From contig NZ_JAAGVZ010000004.1 in NCBI RefSeq assembly GCF_010882125.1, positions 186,001 through 250,000 of the forward strand: a DNA stretch of 64,000 bases, read 5' to 3'. Below, in pieces: positions 7,259-17,323 of the stretch (within the stretch, counting starts at the first letter, position 1; each line of letters begins with the position of its first letter). The translations under genes were made by a program, and so were the position numbers. The notes beneath the pieces are model-generated. The model was not told the DNA's origin. It did not search any database and saw nothing but the letters and a program-made list of their open reading frames with translations. Source of the DNA: Peribacillus alkalitolerans. GTDB taxonomy: Bacteria; Bacillota; Bacilli; Bacillales; DSM-1321.

Positions 7259-8485
7259 TTAGAATTGTTGCGCAAACTTACGGATTACCTTTACAAAAGC
7301 TTCTCCATCCTTCAAGGAATCTCTCTCTAGAATAAACGTTTTCCCGATTGATAGACAAATCTTTTCAGCTGCAGCTCTAAATTCAGCATTCGTAATCGAA
7401 GTAATATCTTTCACGTGAGCCAATCCAATAATACGACGACAAAGCTCAAGACCAGCAACTGCCGCAGTGTCCCGTAAAATGGAATCAAGGTAGTACTCCT
7501 TGAAGCCTTCATATTTAGCTGTTCGATCCGTTGCTTTCTCATCAAATAATTTATTGAACTTCACTTTAAATAAATCAACCACATCTGTAATGGTATTTTC
7601 CAAATATACTAGCTGATCATCTTTTTCTTGTTCATCTTGAATCATGTACATCGCATTCCCATAGGCAAAAATCAGATTGGCAATAACGTTTCCAATGTCA
7701 TATCCAGCTGGTCCATAAAATGCAAACTCTGGATCAATAATCTTGGTTGAATTTTCTGTGATAAAAATAGATCCCGTGTGAAGATCTCCATGTAATAGCG
7801 ACTGTGCATTTGTCATGAACTCATATTTTAATTTAGCTGTTTCTAATGCCAGACTTTTATCAGCCCAGATGTTTTCTTTTACAAAATCAAGTGTACCTTC
7901 GAACACGTCATTTCGAGGGCAATTATAGAATGGCTCTGTAAATACAAGGTCTTCTGTAATTTCACAAAGCTCTGGGTTTATGAAGCTTTTTACTAATTCT
8001 TTTTTCTGTTTGTGTTCCATAACAACATCACTTGTTAGCAGAAGCGTTTGTGCCATAAATGTGGAAATATGGTCAGCAAAAAGGGGAAACTTCTTATGCT
8101 TCAACAATGCCGTTCTCATGATTTCATGATCGGACAAATCATCCATTACACAACAATTCATGATAGGATCATAGTAATAAACTTTCGGTACGAAACCAGG
8201 CGCAATCTCGAATTGCAGCTTAAGAATCTCACTCTCGATGCGATTACGATCCGGAGAAAGTTTAAATTCATCTGAAATTCTCGCAACTGGCCCTGCTTGC
8301 TTAATAATGATGGATTTCTCATTTTTTACATCGACGACTTTAAACACATAGTTCAAGTTTCCGTCTCCAATTTCTTTACAACTTAAAACAGCATCCTCTG
8401 CAAAAATATCAAGTTTCGTTTTTGCATATATAACTGCATCTTCTTCCTTCATAGTAAAATACTCTTTAGTAAAAACTGTCATCAT
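7259..8485 (-). CDS. mtnK: Methylthioribose kinase MtnK
   Basis: A 408-residue kinase of the aminoglycoside-phosphotransferase fold that phosphorylates 5-methylthioribose at C1 using ATP, the first committed step of methylthioribose salvage. The nucleotide loop EIGDGNLNYVFKV, the lysine in IIIKQAGP, the catalytic loop LLHGDLHTGSIF and the metal site IIDPEFAFYGP are all visible. GGAGGG precedes tandem ATG codons (8485 and 8482). First gene of the mtnK-mtnA operon. Unlike B. subtilis, the upstream 370 bp contain no SAM-I riboswitch core, so control is probably different here, perhaps through the nearby DeoR-type regulator (inference). Confidence 0.95.
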   Translation of the reverse strand: MMTVFTKEYFTMKEEDAVIYAKTKLDIFAEDAVLSCKEIGDGNLNYVFKVVDVKNEKSIIIKQAGPVARISDEFKLSPDRNRIESEILKLQFEIAPGFVPKVYYYDPIMNCCVMDDLSDHEIMRTALLKHKKFPLFADHISTFMAQTLLLTSDVVMEHKQKKELVKSFINPELCEITEDLVFTEPFYNCPRNDVFEGTLDFVKENIWADKSLALETAKLKYEFMTNAQSLLHGDLHTGSIFITENSTKIIDPEFAFYGPAGYDIGNVIANLIFAYGNAMYMIQDEQEKDDQLVYLENTITDVVDLFKVKFNKLFDEKATDRTAKYEGFKEYYLDSILRDTAAVAGLELCRRIIGLAHVKDITSITNAEFRAAAEKICLSIGKTFILERDSLKDGEAFVKVIRKFAQQF

Positions 8486-8856
8486 CTATCCCTCCATTAA
8501 TGCTTCAGTTATTAATAAGGTAAGGCAAGGGCAATCAGGTACTATTAGATATTCATCTCAAAATAAGGAATAAACATCATGACAAAGTCCATTTTAAAGA
8601 ATTCCGATTAAAACAGCACATATGAATGGTCCAAAAGCTTGGCCTTTCATTCTCCTATAATCAAGTAACGATCTCTACTCTATTTTACAAATTATCTGTA
8701 TCTTAGCACGCCTTAAAATCTTCCAACAATGGTTCTAATGGATTAATCAATTTTATTTCTGTTTTTATTTTGCATTATTTGGATTTTTAGTTTCCTCGAT
8801 GTGGCTTTATACCTTATTTTTTTTGTTTCTACATATGTAAAAAACGGCCAATAATA
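8486..8856. other. Intergenic stretch upstream of mtnK
   Basis: AT-rich region that should hold the mtnK promoter. I looked for a SAM-I or T-box leader on the minus strand and found neither. No gene seen. Confidence 0.4.
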
Positions 8857-8904
8857 AAGGGGTGTCTCGAAAGATCTTATACTCGATCTTTCAAGACACC
8901 CCTT
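8857..8904. terminator. Long hairpin terminator downstream of the YhgE relic
   Basis: AAGGGGTGTCT then GAAAGATC (8857-8876) pairs with 8885-8904 with one mismatch, giving a stem of nearly 20 bp around an 8-nt loop. It closes the minus-strand YhgE transcript. Confidence 0.75.
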
Positions 8905-8919
8905 ATTGTTATCATTCTA

Positions 8920-11058
8920 TTATGCCGCTAATGAAAGCTCAGCTTTACTCTTCTTGAAACTGAAAAGGAATACACCCAGAGACAATACCGCAAATCCTGC
9001 TAAAAAGAAGAACAATACAGTAGCATTAGAGGCTAGGAAGCTATTGTCACCTAAAGAGACAATAGATTTAAAGCCTGCATTGGAGTATGTCAAAGGTAAG
9101 AACTTGCTAATTGCTTGCAGGTTCTCTGGTAGCATTGGAATTGGCAAGTTCGAACCTGTAGTAGATAACTGCAATACTATGAATGCAAGTGCTACAAAGC
9201 GTCCGATATTTCCTCCTAAAGTGACTAGGAATAAGACAATGGACATAAATGCCAGGCTTGCAAATACAGCAAATCCTACAAATAAGAAAGCGTTTTCAAC
9301 TTTCAGTTGCAAGGATAATAGGGCAAACAGAGAAACTAGCACTCCTTGTGCAACAGCAAATATAGATACCTTCATAAGCTTGCTTGCGTACCAGCTCAAT
9401 GCCGAACCAGGTAAACCAGCTGGCTTTTTGAAATCGACTATAAAGGAGAGGATTAAAGCTCCAACAAATAATGCTAATGACAATACATATGGTGCTGTTG
9501 AATCGCGATAGAATTCAAATCCATTTGCCTTTTCCCCTGTCAAATTTACTGGGGATGAGAACATACTGATGTTTGCTTCACTCACTTTGATTTTGCTCAT
9601 TTCATCCGCCCCACCAGCTAAACCATCAGACAATTGTTGGCTTCCTGATTGAAGCTGTTTTGCACCGCCATCTAAAGTAGTTACACCTTCTGTCATTGTT
9701 TTCCATCCAGTGGCTACAGTTTGGTTACCTGTGCTGATTTGAGAAAGACCATTTTGAAGGCTTGCTACAGCGCTAGTCATCTTCACCCATGAAGTTGCAA
9801 CTGAAGCATTTCCGCTAGCAACCTGGGAAGCACCAGCTTTTAAGTCAGCGATTCCCTTATCAATTGCCTTCTGCCCTACAACCAACTCAGAAAGCCCAGC
9901 TGACAATTTTTTCGAGCCTGGAACTGCTTCTTTTGCGATTCCTGCAGCTAAGTTATCTGCTCCTGCTTTTAACTGGTTAGCACCATCCACTAGGCCAGGC
10001 ATTTTTCCAGATATGGCTTCACTAGTGCCTACTATTCTTAAAAACTCAGGATCTGTCATAAGTTGATGATGCTTTGCCAAATACCCCTTCAATAAAGCAG
10101 TCAGTCCTTGTGCACCATCGGACAATTGCTTTGCACCAACAGCCAATTCTCCAGTTTTGGATGCTAGTAGAGCACTACCTGGCATAATTTTAGACTCTAA
10201 TCCAGTAGCCAAAGCCTTCCCACCTGCTTCTGCCGACTATAGACCAACTAACACCTTGCCTGATCCTTCTTTCAACTGTCCAGCACCTTGATCGATTTGT
10301 TTGGAACCCGCAGCCAATTTATTGATGTCCCCTGTTCCTCCTTTAATGGAGCTCAATAGTTGGCCAGCACCGTTCTCCGCTTTTTCAGAACCATCCGCAA
10401 GCTTTTGGATATCTGCAGTTTTATCAGTTAATGATTGTAATAATTGCCCTGTTCCATTTGATAATTGCGAAGTTCCATCATAAATCTTTTGGGAGCCATC
10501 CGCTCCTGATTTGAATCCACTTGAAATGTCACCGAATTTAGAGAATAGGTTGCTTGCATATGTTTCCGTGATTTTATTCCCTAATTGCTCTCTAATTTTT
10601 TCAGTGGCACTTCTTGTAACCTGAGCAGCCATGAAATTCAAGCCTTCATTTTGGACATATTTCAAATCCGGAACTTGTGGATTTGCATCCAAAACAGTGG
10701 TGACCTTTTGTGAAAAGTCTTCTGGAATCTCTATGACCATGTAATATTTTTGACTATCTAACCCCTTTTTAGCTTCTTCATCTGAGACAAACTCCCACCC
10801 CAAGGTATTCGTCTTCTTTAAATCCGCTACTAAATCCTCTCCCACATTGATGGGTTTATCCCCAGACTGGGCACCTTGATCCTTGTTGACAACCGCTACT
10901 GGCAAGTTGTTCAAGTAATCATACGGACCCCAAGTCGACGACAGCAAAATAGCTGCGTAGACCAATGGAATCAATAAGACTCCAAGCAATGAGAACAGCA
11001 ACCCTTTTTGCTCTTTGAGCTTTGAAAGCTCCATCCCTAACAGGCGAAAAGCGTTCAT
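8920..11058 (-). pseudogene. YhgE/Pip-family membrane protein, interrupted by one in-frame TAG
   Basis: Two open frames (8920-10212 and 10237-11058) are in the same reading frame and separated only by a TAG codon at 10239-10237 plus eight sense codons. Joined, they give about 712 residues: an N-terminal membrane segment (LLFSLLGVLLIPLVYAAILL), the YhgE extracellular domain (PVAVVNKDQGA near residue 55), a long series of glycine-rich heptad-like repeats (GAKQLSDGA, GSQQLSDGL), and five C-terminal membrane segments. The family includes phage infection protein and type VII secretion accessory proteins. The start MNAFRLLGMEL (ATG 11058) is preceded by GGGGG; the open frame upstream is not homologous. 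There are no other lesions, so the stop is recent, or it is read through. Confidence 0.8.
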
Positions 11059-11099
11059 ACATAACCCCCATATCCATATATAATTAATAAGAAAAAAAT

Positions 11100-11115
11100 G
11101 AATGAACATTCATTC
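11100..11115. promoter_or_regulatory. TetR-type operator palindrome upstream of yhgE
   Basis: GAATGAACATTCATTC is a perfect 7-2-7 palindrome located about 40 bp before the yhgE start and just after a TATAAT-like element (minus strand, near 11134-11139). It resembles the GAATGA/TCATTC operators of Bacillus TetR-family regulators. In B. subtilis yhgE neighbours the TetR gene yhgD; no such gene is in this window. Confidence 0.6.
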
Positions 11116-11300
11116 TTTTCTTAATCTATTATATTCGGAATATTGGGACAAAATTCCTGCTACATTAGTAATAGTGGTTGCTATTGAAAGAAAAGATTTT
11201 TCGACACTAACTAAGACCAGGATTCCCTCTGTCTCAAGTTGTGTTGACACTTGAATAACAAACGTAATTAAGTAAAGAAAATCAATTATTTATGGATTTT

Positions 11301-11800
11301 CGCTTCTTCTTGGAGGAATTATGCTTTTTACTAGAGATTTACGCTTCTTCCTAGAGATTTTCGCTTTTTATGGGGGGTTGCGCTTCTTTCTAGAGATTTT
11401 CGCTTTTTATGGAGGGTTTGCGCTTCTTTCTAGAGATTTTCGCTTTTTATGGAGGGTTTGCGCTTCTTTCTAGAGATTTTCGCTTTTTATGGAGAGTTTG
11501 CGCTTCTTTCTAGAGATTTCCGCTTTTTATGGAGGGTTTGCGCCTCTTTCTAGAGATTTTCGCTTTTTATGGAGGGGTTGCGCTTCTTTCTAGAGATTTT
11601 CGCTTTTTATGGAGAGATTGCGCTTCTTTCTAGAGATTTTCGCTTTTTATGGAGGGGTTGCGCTTCTTTCCAGAGATTTCTGCTTTCCACTGGAGATTTC
11701 CGTTTTACGGAAGGGTTTCTGCTTATTTCGTGAGATCTACGCTTTGCACGAAAGATTTCTGCTTTTTACAAATCCTCTGCGTCCTTGAGGGTTCCGCTTT
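11301..11800. repeat. Array C: about 25 CGCTT cores at 20-bp pitch
   Basis: From 11301 to about 11795 the core CGCTT (sometimes TGCTT or CGCCT) recurs every 20 bp. The central part alternates two nearly fixed half units, CGCTTTTTATGGAGGGTTTG and CGCTTCTTTCTAGAGATTTT, from 11362 to about 11680. Flanking copies are more degenerate. The CGCTTTTT core is the reverse complement of the AAAAAGCG core of array A. The array lies between the yhgE start region and the terminator of the hut-linked membrane gene; an open frame through it at 11649-11852 has no coding look. Confidence 0.9.
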
Positions 11801-11915
11801 TCACGCAAGACTACCTCTTTTTAAAAACCATGATTCATATTTTAAAAGGTAAATTCACATCCCCAAAAAATTGGCTTGCAGTGAAAAATCACATAAATTA
11901 TCCCGGTTTATTTCC

Positions 11916-11952
11916 GAAAAAAGTGACTCTAACGCAAGTTGCTAGAGTCACT
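11916..11952 (-). terminator. Terminator of the hut-linked YjiH-type gene
   Basis: AGTGACTCTA (11922-11931) pairs with 11943-11952, followed on the minus strand by six T. It lies 13 bp after the stop of the membrane protein gene. Confidence 0.85.
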
Positions 11953-11965
11953 CTCCTATAATTCT

Positions 11966-13303
11966 TTATAAAAGTAGATAAGCAATTGGTGCAGTTAATA
12001 GGATTGTAAGGACAACCCTTTGGAACCAAATGATAACCAGCTTTCCGATTGACAATGGAATTTCAGTGGATAGAATACATGGTACAACCGCTGAAAAGAA
12101 AATAATGCTTGATACGGACACCACAGCCATCACAAATTTAGTCACTACAGCAGCTTCTGTTACCAATAAAGCAGGTAAAAACATTTCAGCAATTGATACT
12201 GCACTCGCCTTTGCAGCTAACATTGGTTCAGGTAATTGAACGAGAGCTGTGAAAGGGTAAAAGATATAACCTAACCAATCAAACACAGGAGTAAACTCTG
12301 CAAGGACTAACCCAAGTAGTCCAACCGACATGATAGATGGAAGAATTCCCATAGTCATGATAAATCCGTCTTTTAGGTTCTCCCAAATATTAGATTGTAA
12401 ACTCGGAGAATTTTCTGCTGTAATCATCGCTTCCTTCCATGCATGCTTGACACGATCCTTCTTAATAATGACTTCTTTGTCACCTTCCATGCCTTGGTAA
12501 TATTCATCACTCATTTTGGATAGTGGCCAGATTCGAGTAGTAATGGCCGTTACAATAAACGTTACGACGAATGTTACCCAGAAGTATGCGTTCCACATTT
12601 CCATCAAATTCAATGTTTTTGCTACAACAATCATGAATGTAGCGGAAACGGTTGAAAAACCAGTTGCGATAATCGCAGCTTCCTTAATGGTATATTTCCC
12701 TTCTTTAAATACACGGTTTGTAATAAGCAAACCTATTGAATAGCTACCAACAAATGAGGCAACTGCATCAATGGCAGATCGACCTGGAGTTTTCCAAATT
12801 GGGCGCATGACTGGCTGCATGAAAATCCCAATGAATTCTAGTAAACCATAGCCCACAAGCAGCGCAAGGAAAACTGATCCGATTGGAACTAACAAGCCCA
12901 CCGAAATAACAAGCTTATTGTATAAAAACGGAGCCATATTAGGAGCGAAAAACCACTCAGGACCTACATTAAAAACAAGCATAATTGCAGCGACAAGACC
13001 AAAAACCTTCAATACTGAAAATACAATTGTAACCGTATCCTTTTTCCAGGTTTTTGCTACGAATGGATATAATGCACCCATCAAAATGACAATCAACGCA
13101 TAATACGGAAGTACACTAGGCACCTTCAGCTGAATAAAACTAACGATATGATCCAGCATGATGGATGACTTACCGTTTAATGTAATTGGAATAAAAAACA
13201 TAAAAATACCAATGGCGCTGAAAATGAAAAATTTCAAGATATTGCTCGTATTCGTTCCTGGTGCCAATTCTTGTTGTAGGTTTCTTACAGGTTGATTTTC
13301 CAT
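11966..13303 (-). CDS. YjiH-family (Gate-domain) membrane protein, candidate histidine-pathway permease
   Basis: A 445-residue polytopic membrane protein with about 10-11 hydrophobic segments and nucleoside-recognition (Gate) domain features: FVGSYSIGLLITNRVFKEGKYT near residue 190 and ATGFSTVSATFMIVVAKTL near 215. A hydrophilic loop (about 255-315) separates two homologous halves; the end is again strongly hydrophobic. It is the last gene of the hutU-hutI-hutG unit, 22 bp after hutG. B. subtilis has the unrelated histidine permease HutM in this position, so transport of histidine, urocanate or a related compound is a reasonable inference, but the family has no settled substrate. Confidence 0.75.
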   Translation of the reverse strand: MENQPVRNLQQELAPGTNTSNILKFFIFSAIGIFMFFIPITLNGKSSIMLDHIVSFIQLKVPSVLPYYALIVILMGALYPFVAKTWKKDTVTIVFSVLKVFGLVAAIMLVFNVGPEWFFAPNMAPFLYNKLVISVGLLVPIGSVFLALLVGYGLLEFIGIFMQPVMRPIWKTPGRSAIDAVASFVGSYSIGLLITNRVFKEGKYTIKEAAIIATGFSTVSATFMIVVAKTLNLMEMWNAYFWVTFVVTFIVTAITTRIWPLSKMSDEYYQGMEGDKEVIIKKDRVKHAWKEAMITAENSPSLQSNIWENLKDGFIMTMGILPSIMSVGLLGLVLAEFTPVFDWLGYIFYPFTALVQLPEPMLAAKASAVSIAEMFLPALLVTEAAVVTKFVMAVVSVSSIIFFSAVVPCILSTEIPLSIGKLVIIWFQRVVLTILLTAPIAYLLL

Positions 13304-13325
13304 CCCTATTCCCCCTTTATCCTAC

Positions 13326-14312
13326 TTACCTTTTTGCCAAACCAGTCAAAAATGTTAAAAACACATGTGTTCCCATCTTCACAGTTGGCAGAGCAGTTAA
13401 ATCGCGAAGTGGATCCAAGCAAACTATGTCCATGGCCTTTACCTTTGGATGTTGTCCTGCAAGCCAAACGGCCTCTAACAGTTCACCTGATGTCATCCCT
13501 CCCGGCGTAGATGCCGGGACACCAGGTGCGTATGCGATATCCAACACATCCATGTCCACGGTTACATAGATACGGTCCACCTTACTCTCTAATTCTTCTA
13601 AACATTGTAATACAGTCTCTTCAATTCCCTTACGTCTAGTTTCACGTAGAGTAAAGTAGTTCACACCTTTTTCATCTGCATACTCTTTTAAGTCTTTATT
13701 ATTGAAAAAACCATGCAGTCCAATATTATACATATTGCTGCCTTCCACAATGTTACTCTCAATCAAATTGCGCATCGGTGTTCCGTTGGAAGGTCCATTG
13801 TCAGTTAAATCTCGCAGGTCAAAGTGGGTATCAAATTGCAAGATCCCAATTTTTTCGGAAGGGTTGGCATCATGCATCCCTTTTACGAGCATTGCCGTAA
13901 TCGAATGGTCCCCTCCGATAGAACAAATAGTAGATTGAGAGAACTCTTGATGTATTTTCTTTGAGGCTTCTCTAATATTTTGATGACAAGCATGGATGTC
14001 CGTAACATGCATCGGAACATCCCCTGCATCCACAATCGCCATCGTATTAAGATCCACATCATGATCGATATTGTAAGTTGCGAATCCTTTCCAAGCCCTG
14101 CGAAAATATTCAGGGAACTCAGAAGCACCAGAAGCAGAGATGGACGATCTGGATAATGGCACACCCATGACAAGGACGTTTGGGTGCTCACACTCCTCAG
14201 ATTTATCCTCCAGAGGTTTTATCCATTCATTCACCCTTTGTGGATTTTCAGGAAATCCCCCATTCCATAAAAAACTAGGAGGAATAAGATGTGGATAAAG
14301 AAAGCTCTTCAA
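13326..14312 (-). CDS. hutG: Formimidoylglutamase HutG
   Basis: A 328-residue ureohydrolase (arginase family) that hydrolyses N-formimidoyl-L-glutamate to glutamate and formamide, the last step of the Bacillus hut pathway. The binuclear manganese ligand motifs are present: GGDHSIT (about 137-143), DTHFDLR (about 162-168) and DMDVLD (about 253-258) followed by APGVPASTPGG. The start is TTG at 14312, supported by AAGGAGG 8 bases upstream. The coding region therefore overlaps the end of hutI by 38 bp, which implies translational coupling. Confidence 0.95.
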   Translation of the reverse strand: MKSFLYPHLIPPSFLWNGGFPENPQRVNEWIKPLEDKSEECEHPNVLVMGVPLSRSSISASGASEFPEYFRRAWKGFATYNIDHDVDLNTMAIVDAGDVPMHVTDIHACHQNIREASKKIHQEFSQSTICSIGGDHSITAMLVKGMHDANPSEKIGILQFDTHFDLRDLTDNGPSNGTPMRNLIESNIVEGSNMYNIGLHGFFNNKDLKEYADEKGVNYFTLRETRRKGIEETVLQCLEELESKVDRIYVTVDMDVLDIAYAPGVPASTPGGMTSGELLEAVWLAGQHPKVKAMDIVCLDPLRDLTALPTVKMGTHVFLTFLTGLAKR

Positions 14313-15582
14313 CCAGCTTCCCTCCTTCTACCACAACACGGCCTTTTTTGATGACTGTATCTGTATGGTTTACCCCATAAGAATATTGTAGCTTCATATA
14401 ATTAGGACTATTAAAAATGGTTATGTCCGCTTGTTTCCCAACTTCCAAACTTCCAATTCGATCAGCACGGTTAATTGCATGGGCTGCGTTAATTGTTGCC
14501 GCCGTAAGCACTTCCGCTGGGGTCATTCCCATCTTCAAGCATCCTAGGTTCATGATAAACGGTAAGGAAACTGTTGGAGATGAGCCCGGGTTGCAATCTG
14601 TGGAAAGTGCAACTGGTACACCAAGATCAATCATTTTCCTACCATTAGCTGACTCAGCCATTAAAAAGTACGCAGTTCCAGGGAGTAGTACCCCTACCAC
14701 TCCTGCTTTGGCCATCATTTTCATCCCTTGTTCGGAAGCCTTTAATAAATGGTCCGCCGAAATCGCTCCCACTTCCGCTGCCAATTCAGCACCCTCATAT
14801 GGCTCTATTTCATCCGCATGGATTTTAGGATTCAACCCATATTGTTTACCGGCTTCTAGAATTTTTTTTGATTGCTCAGGTGTGAATACACCATGCTCAC
14901 AGAACACATCATTGAATTCTGCCAAACCTAATTCAGCCACCTGAGGAATCATTTCATCTATAAGAAGATCAACGAATTCGTCTGGATTGCCCTTATATTC
15001 CTTCGGTACAGCATGTGCTCCCATAAATGTGCTGACAATATCGATGATATGCTTCTCATTTAGCTTTTTAGCGACCTCAAGCTGTTTTTTCTCCGTCTCC
15101 CATTCCATTCCGTACCCACTTTTAGCTTCGACTGTGGTTACACCATGGATAAGGAAACCATTTAAACGCTCATAGCTTTCATTAAATAATTCTTCATGTG
15201 TAGCCGCTTTTGTCCTACTTGTTGTAGCATGGATGCCTCCACCGTTATTCATGATCTCCATATAGGTAGCCCCTTGGAGACGCATATTGAACTCATTTTC
15301 ACGACTACCCGCGAAAACTAGATGAGTATGAGGATCAACCAATCCAGGAGTCACAAGCTTACCAGTAGCATCAATGATTTGAGCTTCACCCATGCGGTCT
15401 TTATATATCTGAGATAGTTCCACATCTGTACCGACAGCCTGGATTTCCCCATGTTCAATCCACAAGCTGCCATTTTCAATCACCTTTAAATCAGACATGG
15501 CTTCTTTTACAAGGGGAGCTTTGGAACTCCCCTCCAATGTTACAAGCTGTGAAGCATTTCGTATAAAAATTGGAGCAGTCAT
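14275..15582 (-). CDS. hutI: Imidazolonepropionase HutI
   Basis: A 435-residue amidohydrolase that opens 4-imidazolone-5-propionate to N-formimidoyl-L-glutamate. The metal site PGLVDPHTHLVFAGSREN (about 74-91), the MGAHAVPKEY segment, HADEIEPYEGAELAAEVGA and LSTDCNPGSSPT near the C-terminal third are the family signatures. The start is ATG with AAGGAGG 7-8 bases upstream. It lies 21 bp after hutU and overlaps hutG. Confidence 0.96.
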   Translation of the reverse strand: MTAPIFIRNASQLVTLEGSSKAPLVKEAMSDLKVIENGSLWIEHGEIQAVGTDVELSQIYKDRMGEAQIIDATGKLVTPGLVDPHTHLVFAGSRENEFNMRLQGATYMEIMNNGGGIHATTSRTKAATHEELFNESYERLNGFLIHGVTTVEAKSGYGMEWETEKKQLEVAKKLNEKHIIDIVSTFMGAHAVPKEYKGNPDEFVDLLIDEMIPQVAELGLAEFNDVFCEHGVFTPEQSKKILEAGKQYGLNPKIHADEIEPYEGAELAAEVGAISADHLLKASEQGMKMMAKAGVVGVLLPGTAYFLMAESANGRKMIDLGVPVALSTDCNPGSSPTVSLPFIMNLGCLKMGMTPAEVLTAATINAAHAINRADRIGSLEVGKQADITIFNSPNYMKLQYSYGVNHTDTVIKKGRVVVEGGKLVEELSLSTSYSS

Positions 15583-15603
15583 TTAATGGACCTCCTTTTT
15601 GTC

Positions 15604-17271
15604 TTATGGAAGCATTGGCATGTGAATGCCTTTTTCTTTTGCTGTTTTGATGGCTAAGTCATATCCTGCATCTGCATGACGGACTACACCCATACCAGGA
15701 TCAGTCGTTAACACACGCTCTAATCGTTTCTCTGCCTCTTTCGTACCATCAGCCACAATAACCATTCCTGAATGCAGGGAGTATCCCATTCCTACTCCGC
15801 CACCATGGTGTAGAGAAATCCAACTTGCTCCCCCTACCGCATTAACCAATGCATTCAGGATTGGCCAATCTGCTACCGCGTCACTACCATCCTTCATTGC
15901 CTCAGTTTCACGATTCGGAGAAGCTACTGACCCAGCGTCAAGATGGTCACGCCCAATAACGATTGGAGCCTTCAACTCTCCACGGCCTACCATATCATTG
16001 ATGATTTTTCCGAATCTCGCACGATCGCCATAGCCTAACCAACAGATCCTTGCAGGCAATCCTTGGAAGCTAATTTTCTCTTGAGCCATCTTAACCCATT
16101 TGCATAAATGTTCATTGTCTTTAAACTCTTCTAGTAGTGCTTCATCAATCTTACGGATATCTTCAGGATCTCCTGACAATGCCGCCCAACGGAAAGGTCC
16201 TTTTCCTTCGCAGAACAATGGTCGAATATAAGCCGGTACGAAGCCTGGGAAATCGAAAGCATTTTCTACCCCTTCATCCTTCGCAACTTGACGGATGTTA
16301 TTTCCATAATCGAACGTCACTGCACCTTTTTCCTGCATGGATAGCATTGCTTTAACATGGATTGCCATGCTTTGCTTGGATAATTTCACGTATTGCTCTG
16401 GATTTTCTTTACGAAGTTTTGCCGCTTCTTCCATTGAGTAACCTACAGGTACATAACCATTCAGTGGGTCATGAGCCGATGTTTGGTCTGTTAACACATC
16501 TGGATTAAAGCCTTTCTCTATCATAAGAGGAAGAATCTCAGCAGCATTTCCAACTAATCCAATGGATAACGCTTTACCCTCTAGTTTTGCTTGTTTCGCC
16601 ATGGAAATCGCCTCATCCAAGTCATGGCACTTCACATCTAAGTAAGCGGTTTCAATACGACGGTCAATTCTAGTCTCATCCACATCAACGGCCAAACATA
16701 CACCATCATTCATTGTAACAGCCAATGCTTGGGCTCCACCCATACCACCCATACCTGCTGTTAACGTAATCGTATGCTTTAATGTTCCACCGTAATGTTG
16801 GCGTGCCAACTCTGCAAACGTTTCATAGGTTCCTTGGACAATCCCTTGACTTCCGATATAAATCCAACTACCTGCTGTCATCTGACCGTACATCATTAAT
16901 CCTTTTTTATCTAGCTCATGGAAATGATCCCAATTAGCCCATTTAGGAACTAAATTCGAATTTGCAAGTAAAACTCTAGGAGCATCACTGTGTGTTTTGA
17001 ATACTGCAACCGGCTTTCCTGATTGAATCAACAGCGTTTCATCACTTTCTAACTCATGGAGTGTTTTGATGATAGCATCATAGGATTCCCAGTTACGAGC
17101 AGCCTTTCCAATGCCACCATATACCACTAAATCTTCAGGACGTTCTGCCACTTCTTGATCAAGATTGTTCATCAACATTCTTAGAGCAGCTTCTTGCACC
17201 CAACCTTTAGCATGAAGTTCTGACCCTTTATAGTTTTGTATAGTACGTTTTTCTGCAGATTTCGTTTCCAT
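15604..17271 (-). CDS. hutU: Urocanate hydratase HutU
   Basis: A 555-residue cytosolic enzyme converting urocanate to imidazolonepropionate with tightly bound NAD+. Recognisable blocks are [60 protein letters not shown] and the C-terminal [22 protein letters not shown]. Full length for the family. AGGAGG lies just before the ATG. First gene of the second hut transcription unit (hutU-hutI-hutG-yjiH type), with its own promoter region upstream and a terminator separating it from the regulator gene. Confidence 0.97.
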   Translation of the reverse strand: METKSAEKRTIQNYKGSELHAKGWVQEAALRMLMNNLDQEVAERPEDLVVYGGIGKAARNWESYDAIIKTLHELESDETLLIQSGKPVAVFKTHSDAPRVLLANSNLVPKWANWDHFHELDKKGLMMYGQMTAGSWIYIGSQGIVQGTYETFAELARQHYGGTLKHTITLTAGMGGMGGAQALAVTMNDGVCLAVDVDETRIDRRIETAYLDVKCHDLDEAISMAKQAKLEGKALSIGLVGNAAEILPLMIEKGFNPDVLTDQTSAHDPLNGYVPVGYSMEEAAKLRKENPEQYVKLSKQSMAIHVKAMLSMQEKGAVTFDYGNNIRQVAKDEGVENAFDFPGFVPAYIRPLFCEGKGPFRWAALSGDPEDIRKIDEALLEEFKDNEHLCKWVKMAQEKISFQGLPARICWLGYGDRARFGKIINDMVGRGELKAPIVIGRDHLDAGSVASPNRETEAMKDGSDAVADWPILNALVNAVGGASWISLHHGGGVGMGYSLHSGMVIVADGTKEAEKRLERVLTTDPGMGVVRHADAGYDLAIKTAKEKGIHMPMLP

Positions 17272-17323
17272 AAAAAAACCTCCTCTATAATTCTATCTTC
17301 ATTTTATTATGTAAAAATTCTGA

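Noticed and set aside
8486-8856. SAM riboswitch upstream of mtnK, as in B. subtilis
   Set aside because: Searched on the minus strand for the S-box core; none of its conserved segments is there.
8906-9511. 201-codon plus-strand frame
   Set aside because: Shadow of the YhgE coding sequence on the other strand; no family resemblance.
11649-11852. 67-codon plus-strand frame in array C
   Set aside because: It reads through the tandem repeat; composition is an artefact and there is no ribosome binding site.
14417-14944. 175-codon plus-strand frame within hutI
   Set aside because: Antisense shadow of a certain gene.
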